DNA from: Prevotella sp. UBA2755
GTDB lineage: Bacteria > Bacteroidota > Bacteroidia > Bacteroidales > Bacteroidaceae
Assembly: GCA_002353225.1 (NCBI GenBank)
Contig: DEJF01000027.1
Span: 23,173 to 56,695, forward strand
Direction of reading: 5' to 3'
Length of the DNA: 33,523 bases
Shown: positions 30,718-33,523 of the stretch, in pieces
Layout: every line of letters begins with the position of its first letter
How positions within the stretch are numbered: position 1 is the stretch's first letter
Position numbers and translations under genes: made by a program
Notes under the pieces: model-generated
The model's database searches: none
The model's input: the letters and a program-made list of their open reading frames with translations, nothing else
Told to the model about the DNA's origin: nothing

Positions 30718-32082
30718 TTATTCTGACCTATCCCAAGCCACCCTGTTCAGATGACCTTGCCATACCTGCCCATTGCTACCAATGAGCCATATCTCTTTCC
30801 CGTCTGTCGTGGCACCAAAGGCACACACTTCATTTTGGGTAAAGTATACAGGCAGTTTGTAATAACTATTCTCTTTCCAAACGATTCCGTTATCACGACT
30901 CTGGTAGATGGGTGAGAAGGTACCGTCCTTGATTCCCCATGCAAGAATACCGTCATCATAATGCATCAGTATCAGGTTCTCTAACTGAGGAAGGGCATAG
31001 CGATTATCGTCAGAGCGATCCATATATGCCCATTTCTCGTCTCCCTGCAAGTCATATTCCACAATCTTGCGCCATACAGAAGATATCTTGTCCACACCAG
31101 TGGAGAAACCTGCCATCAGAATATAGTCAGCATAATAGGTCATATTTGCGGGATAGCAAATATAAGCGACATCCATCGTGGGTAACTTACTCTTATCTGT
31201 ATCCAGCACGTCCTCTATCCAGGTTACACCATTGTCATCAGAGATCATTAATGTCCCATCGCTGGTTAAACCATACAACTCCGAAAAACTGGCAGCAACC
31301 AGTTGTGTAACATCCAAGGCGGTGTTGACATCAGTCCACTCTGTTCCATCATTAGACTGTTTCAAAGTGCCATTGACTATGGTATAAAGACTATTCTCAA
31401 ATACCAACATGTTATTGCAAGCATTCTCGTCGTCAAATTCCGCAATGGGTGTCCATGACTCTCCGTCTGTCGTCATATATCCGAGCGTCTTACCCTCCTT
31501 GACACCAAAAGCAAAAAGTTGATCTTCTATCATCAACGCCTTGATGGTCTCCATTCCTGTCATTTCCTGACTCTCGGCATGAATAATCCAGCGGAACTGG
31601 TCACCCTCCTCTTTGTGAACATTCAGTTGGACTGTATACTCCTCATATCCAGAACCGTCTGCGGCATATACTAAGAACTTACGGGGAGTAGAGAAGTCAA
31701 TACTATCGGCAGAACTATAAAAATGCAGGATGTCACTGTCCTCTGTGTCCTCAATAAATACCGAACCGTTATTCAGGGAAGACACAGAGCAAACCACATG
31801 CTCCACATCCGTAGAAACAGGAAGGGAGTCCGCATTGAAAATACGGTGATTCGCCTGATCAATACTGAATTTGTAGTCACTACCCGTTACAGTAACCTTA
31901 TAAATAGAATCGGTTCCTTTAGAGGAGGTCGTATGCAAATATCGATTCAGCGTTCCCAAAGAGAATGCTGTGATTGCTGTATCATTATAGAGGGTACTCG
32001 TTTTGTCGTCTGACTTCATGCAAGATGCCAACAAAAGTATCATTGTCAGCACTCCACACATCGCCTTCATTAGTTTATTCAT
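30718..32082 (-). CDS. DUF6242-like lipoprotein, beta-propeller type
   Basis: A 454-residue predicted lipoprotein from the ATG at 32082 (a second ATG at 32070 is equally possible); lipobox LLASC with Cys21. The N-terminal 150 residues (ITAFSLGTLNRYLHTTSSKG, SDYKFSIDQANHRIFNADSL) fit the Bacteroidota DUF6242 pattern. The rest has repeated strand clusters with Asp-box-like turns (SNDGTEWTD, SDDNGVTWIED, SRDNGIVWKE) as in BNR/sialidase-type propellers. There are no sialidase catalytic residues to point to. First gene of the envelope cluster; the DUF6089-like gene follows 6 nt downstream. Confidence 0.8.
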   Translation of the reverse strand: MNKLMKAMCGVLTMILLLASCMKSDDKTSTLYNDTAITAFSLGTLNRYLHTTSSKGTDSIYKVTVTGSDYKFSIDQANHRIFNADSLPVSTDVEHVVCSVSSLNNGSVFIEDTEDSDILHFYSSADSIDFSTPRKFLVYAADGSGYEEYTVQLNVHKEEGDQFRWIIHAESQEMTGMETIKALMIEDQLFAFGVKEGKTLGYMTTDGESWTPIAEFDDENACNNMLVFENSLYTIVNGTLKQSNDGTEWTDVNTALDVTQLVAASFSELYGLTSDGTLMISDDNGVTWIEDVLDTDKSKLPTMDVAYICYPANMTYYADYILMAGFSTGVDKISSVWRKIVEYDLQGDEKWAYMDRSDDNRYALPQLENLILMHYDDGILAWGIKDGTFSPIYQSRDNGIVWKENSYYKLPVYFTQNEVCAFGATTDGKEIWLIGSNGQVWQGHLNRVAWDRSE

Positions 32083-32106
32083 TTGATTACTTTCAATTTT
32101 TGGGTG

Positions 32107-32114
32107 CAAATTTA
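32107..32114 (-). promoter_or_regulatory. -7 promoter box of the envelope cluster
   Basis: Minus-strand TAAATTTG matches TAnnTTTG, 24 nt before the DUF6242-like ATG. The -33 spacing is not conventional. It lies downstream of the small-peptide terminator, so the cluster probably starts here. Confidence 0.55.
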
Positions 32115-32199
32115 CTCACAATTCCTCAAATAGCGACATTTTTCTACCTTTTATTAAGTTAATTATATGATAAAATGTCATATTTTAGATTTTGTAAAC

Positions 32200-32237
32200 A
32201 AAAAAAGAGTGCGGTATGAATCACTCACTCCGCACTC
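32200..32237 (-). terminator. Rho-independent terminator of the small-peptide gene
   Basis: On the minus strand GAGTGCGG (32230-32237) pairs perfectly with CCGCACTC (32207-32214) across a 15-nt loop, followed by seven T. It lies 5 nt after the small-ORF stop. Confidence 0.93.
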
Positions 32238-32242
32238 CTTTC

Positions 32243-32338
32243 CTAACGGATGTTGGTCTTCGTCAGTGTAATTACACTAAGAATTGTTGCTACTGCAACT
32301 GTAACCAACACAACCGTTGTTTGAAAATCTAATAACAT
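32243..32338 (-). CDS. 31-residue single-pass membrane peptide
   Basis: A 31-codon ORF from the ATG at 32338 to TAG at 32243. It begins MLLDFQTT, has a hydrophobic helix VVLVTVAVATILSVITL (about residues 9-25) and a positively charged tail KTNIR. That layout is a membrane-spanning peptide with a cytoplasmic C-terminus (inference from the positive-inside rule). It has its own -7 box, a 5' hairpin, an A/G-rich stretch (AAGGTAAAG) 3 nt before the ATG, and a strong terminator right after the stop, all of which argue for a real gene. I do not recognise the family. Toxin, regulator of a membrane complex, or leader peptide are all possible. Confidence 0.7.
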   Translation of the reverse strand: MLLDFQTTVVLVTVAVATILSVITLTKTNIR

Positions 32339-32383
32339 AATCTTTACCTTAAATCTATTAACTACTAACCTAATGAATAACAA

Positions 32384-32402
32384 CGTAATCGTCTCGATTA
32401 CG
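32384..32402 (-). other. 5' leader hairpin of the small-peptide transcript
   Basis: CGTAATCG (32384-32391) and CGATTACG (32395-32402) form a perfect 8-bp stem with a 3-nt loop, just after the -7 box. Stable 5' hairpins often protect short transcripts, and it may also hint at a regulatory RNA. Confidence 0.8.
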
Positions 32403-32406
32403 AATG

Positions 32407-32414
32407 CAAAGATA
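32407..32414 (-). promoter_or_regulatory. -7 promoter box of the small-peptide gene
   Basis: Minus-strand TATCTTTG, a full TAnnTTTG match, 68 nt before the small-ORF ATG. No clear -33 element. The interval 32415-32486 beyond it is AT-rich with nothing recognisable. Confidence 0.7.
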
Positions 32415-32486
32415 CGAATAAATCTGCTATTATGATTCGTTATTAGTAATAATTTATTCTCTTTAATTCTCTTTTTGACTTACATC

Positions 32487-32520
32487 AAAAAATATTGGCT
32501 GCACTTTTCAGCACAGCCAA
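32487..32520 (-). terminator. Rho-independent terminator of pckA
   Basis: On the minus strand TTGGCTG (32514-32520) pairs with CAGCCAA (32495-32501), followed by TA and six T. It lies about 55 nt after the pckA stop. Confidence 0.85.
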
Positions 32521-32543
32521 CTATTCTAATTAGTTCACAATAA

Positions 32544-32571
32544 CTATGAACTATGAACTCTTAACTATAAA
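32544..32571. repeat. Heptanucleotide array CTATGAA-type x4
   Basis: CTATGAA, CTATGAA, CTCTTAA and CTATAAA in strict 7-bp phase between the pckA stop and its terminator. The same heptamer forms the array before pyrE (5437-5464). Confidence 0.85.
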
Positions 32572-32575
32572 CTGT

Positions 32576-33523
32576 TTAGAGTTTTGGACCAGCAGCAACT
32601 AAAGCCTTACCAGCCTCATTACCCTCATACTTCTTGAAGTTCTTGATGAAGCGACCAGCCAAATCCTCAGCCTTCTTGTTCCACTCTGCTGCATCAGCGT
32701 ATGTGTCGCGAGGATCAAGGATATTGGTATCTACACCTTCCAACTCTGTGGGAACCTCGAAGTCAAAGTAAGGAATCTTCTTCGTAGGAGCCTTCAAGAT
32801 AGCGCCACCGAGGATAGCATCGATAATACCACGAGTATCACGGATAGAGATGCGCTTACCTGTACCGTTCCAACCAGTATTTACGAGATATGCCTTGGCA
32901 CCGCTCTTCTCCATACGCTTAACGAGTTCCTCTGCATACTTTGTAGGATGCAACTCAAGGAATGCCTGTCCGAAACAAGCGGAGAAAGTAGGTGTAGGCT
33001 CTGTAATACCACGCTCAGTACCTGCCAACTTTGCGGTGAAACCGCTCAGGAAATAGTACTTGGTCTGCTCTGGAGTCAGGATAGATACTGGAGGAAGTAC
33101 ACCAAAGGCATCTGCAGAGAGGAAGATAACATTCTTAGCCTCTGGACCAGCACTCTTACCATTTACCTTCTTGGCAATCTTCTCAATGTGCTCAATAGGA
33201 TATGATACACGAGTATTCTCTGTTACGCTCTTGTCTGCGAAGTCAATCTTACCATTAGCATCAACTGTAACATTCTCCAACAGAGCATCACGACGAATAG
33301 CGTTGTAGATATCAGGCTCACTCTCCTTATCAAGGTTGATGACCTTGGCATAGCAACCACCCTCAAGGTTGAATACGCCCTCATCATCCCATCCGTGCTC
33401 ATCATCACCAATCAGCAGACGCTTAGGATCGGTTGACAGTGTGGTCTTACCTGTACCAGACAAGCCAAAGAAGATAGCGGTATTCTTACCCTCCATATCT
33501 GTGTTGGCAGAGCAGTGCATAGA
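32576..33523 (-). CDS. pckA: Phosphoenolpyruvate carboxykinase (ATP), C-terminal part
   Basis: Interconverts oxaloacetate plus ATP with PEP, CO2 and ADP; in Bacteroidota it commonly works toward oxaloacetate in succinate-forming fermentation (established for the phylum). The frame runs off the window at 33523, so the N-terminal part is missing; about 315 residues are visible. Seen: the P-loop GLSGTGKTTLS, the metal-binding LIGDDEHGWDD, FNLEGGCYAK, TENTRVSYPIEHIEKI, FLSADAFGVLPPVS, and the adenine-side TGWNGTGKRISIRDTRGIIDAIL. A terminator lies downstream. Identification is very secure. Confidence 0.98.
   Translation of the reverse strand, partial: SMHCSANTDMEGKNTAIFFGLSGTGKTTLSTDPKRLLIGDDEHGWDDEGVFNLEGGCYAKVINLDKESEPDIYNAIRRDALLENVTVDANGKIDFADKSVTENTRVSYPIEHIEKIAKKVNGKSAGPEAKNVIFLSADAFGVLPPVSILTPEQTKYYFLSGFTAKLAGTERGITEPTPTFSACFGQAFLELHPTKYAEELVKRMEKSGAKAYLVNTGWNGTGKRISIRDTRGIIDAILGGAILKAPTKKIPYFDFEVPTELEGVDTNILDPRDTYADAAEWNKKAEDLAGRFIKNFKKYEGNEAGKALVAAGPKL

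Overview
The window looks like a piece of a Bacteroidales chromosome, most likely Prevotella or a close relative (inference). The support is: Bacteroidota-type promoters (TAnnTTTG at -7, sometimes with TTTG or TTG about 19 nt upstream), a chain of BamA and three OmpH/Skp-like genes, LL-diaminopimelate aminotransferase, ATP-type PEP carboxykinase, DUF6089- and DUF6242-like envelope proteins, and a type IX-like C-terminal tail on a giant surface protein. I see no phage, integrase, transposase or CRISPR array.

Layout. 1-1800: the 3' half of argS, then a chimeric gene joining a DUF559 endonuclease-like domain to an RNase HI domain; the endonuclease part is bounded by a 34-bp inverted GC-rich repeat. 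1745-2716 (minus): ribD, which carries a related repeat in frame. 2796-8523 (plus): HAD phosphatase, prmC, recX, comF (overlapping genes), then pyrE, an SRPBCC protein, argH and a lipoprotein with a Rieske-like Cys4 domain. 8621-8705: tRNA-Leu(UAA). 8722-11594 (minus): BASS-family transporter, HAD hydrolase and dapL, transcribed in that order. 11865-13412 (plus): yifB/comM-type ATPase. 13497-19135 (minus): three exported proteins (beta-helix-like; a three-repeat protein; a 1210-aa protein with Big, RCC1, dockerin, cohesin-like and sorting domains). They diverge from a plus-strand TPR lipoprotein histidine kinase and a LytTR response regulator (19414-22260). 22395-23981 (plus): rbfA and a LolC/E-type permease. 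23989-32082 (minus): DUF6242 lipoprotein, DUF6089 barrel, uppS, bamA, three ompH genes and murI, an envelope-biogenesis cluster. 32200-32414 (minus): an independent small transcription unit encoding a 31-aa membrane peptide. 32576-33523 (minus): the 3' part of pckA.

Working together: the 23989-32082 cluster joins undecaprenyl-PP synthesis (UppS), D-glutamate supply (MurI), outer-membrane protein insertion (BamA) and periplasmic chaperoning (OmpH). DapL adds the diaminopimelate step elsewhere. The histidine kinase and regulator may control the divergent exported-protein operon (inference from position only).

The least ordinary feature is the repeat content. There are (i) GC-rich inverted repeats tied to a mobile-looking endonuclease and found in frame in ribD; (ii) two nearly identical 59-61-bp palindrome-containing promoter cassettes, 10.5 kb apart and each in front of a different operon; (iii) many short tandem arrays of 7-10-bp units at gene edges, some of which enter coding sequence (argS linker, bamA signal peptide, murI N-terminus); and (iv) a small-peptide gene with its own promoter, 5' hairpin and terminator.
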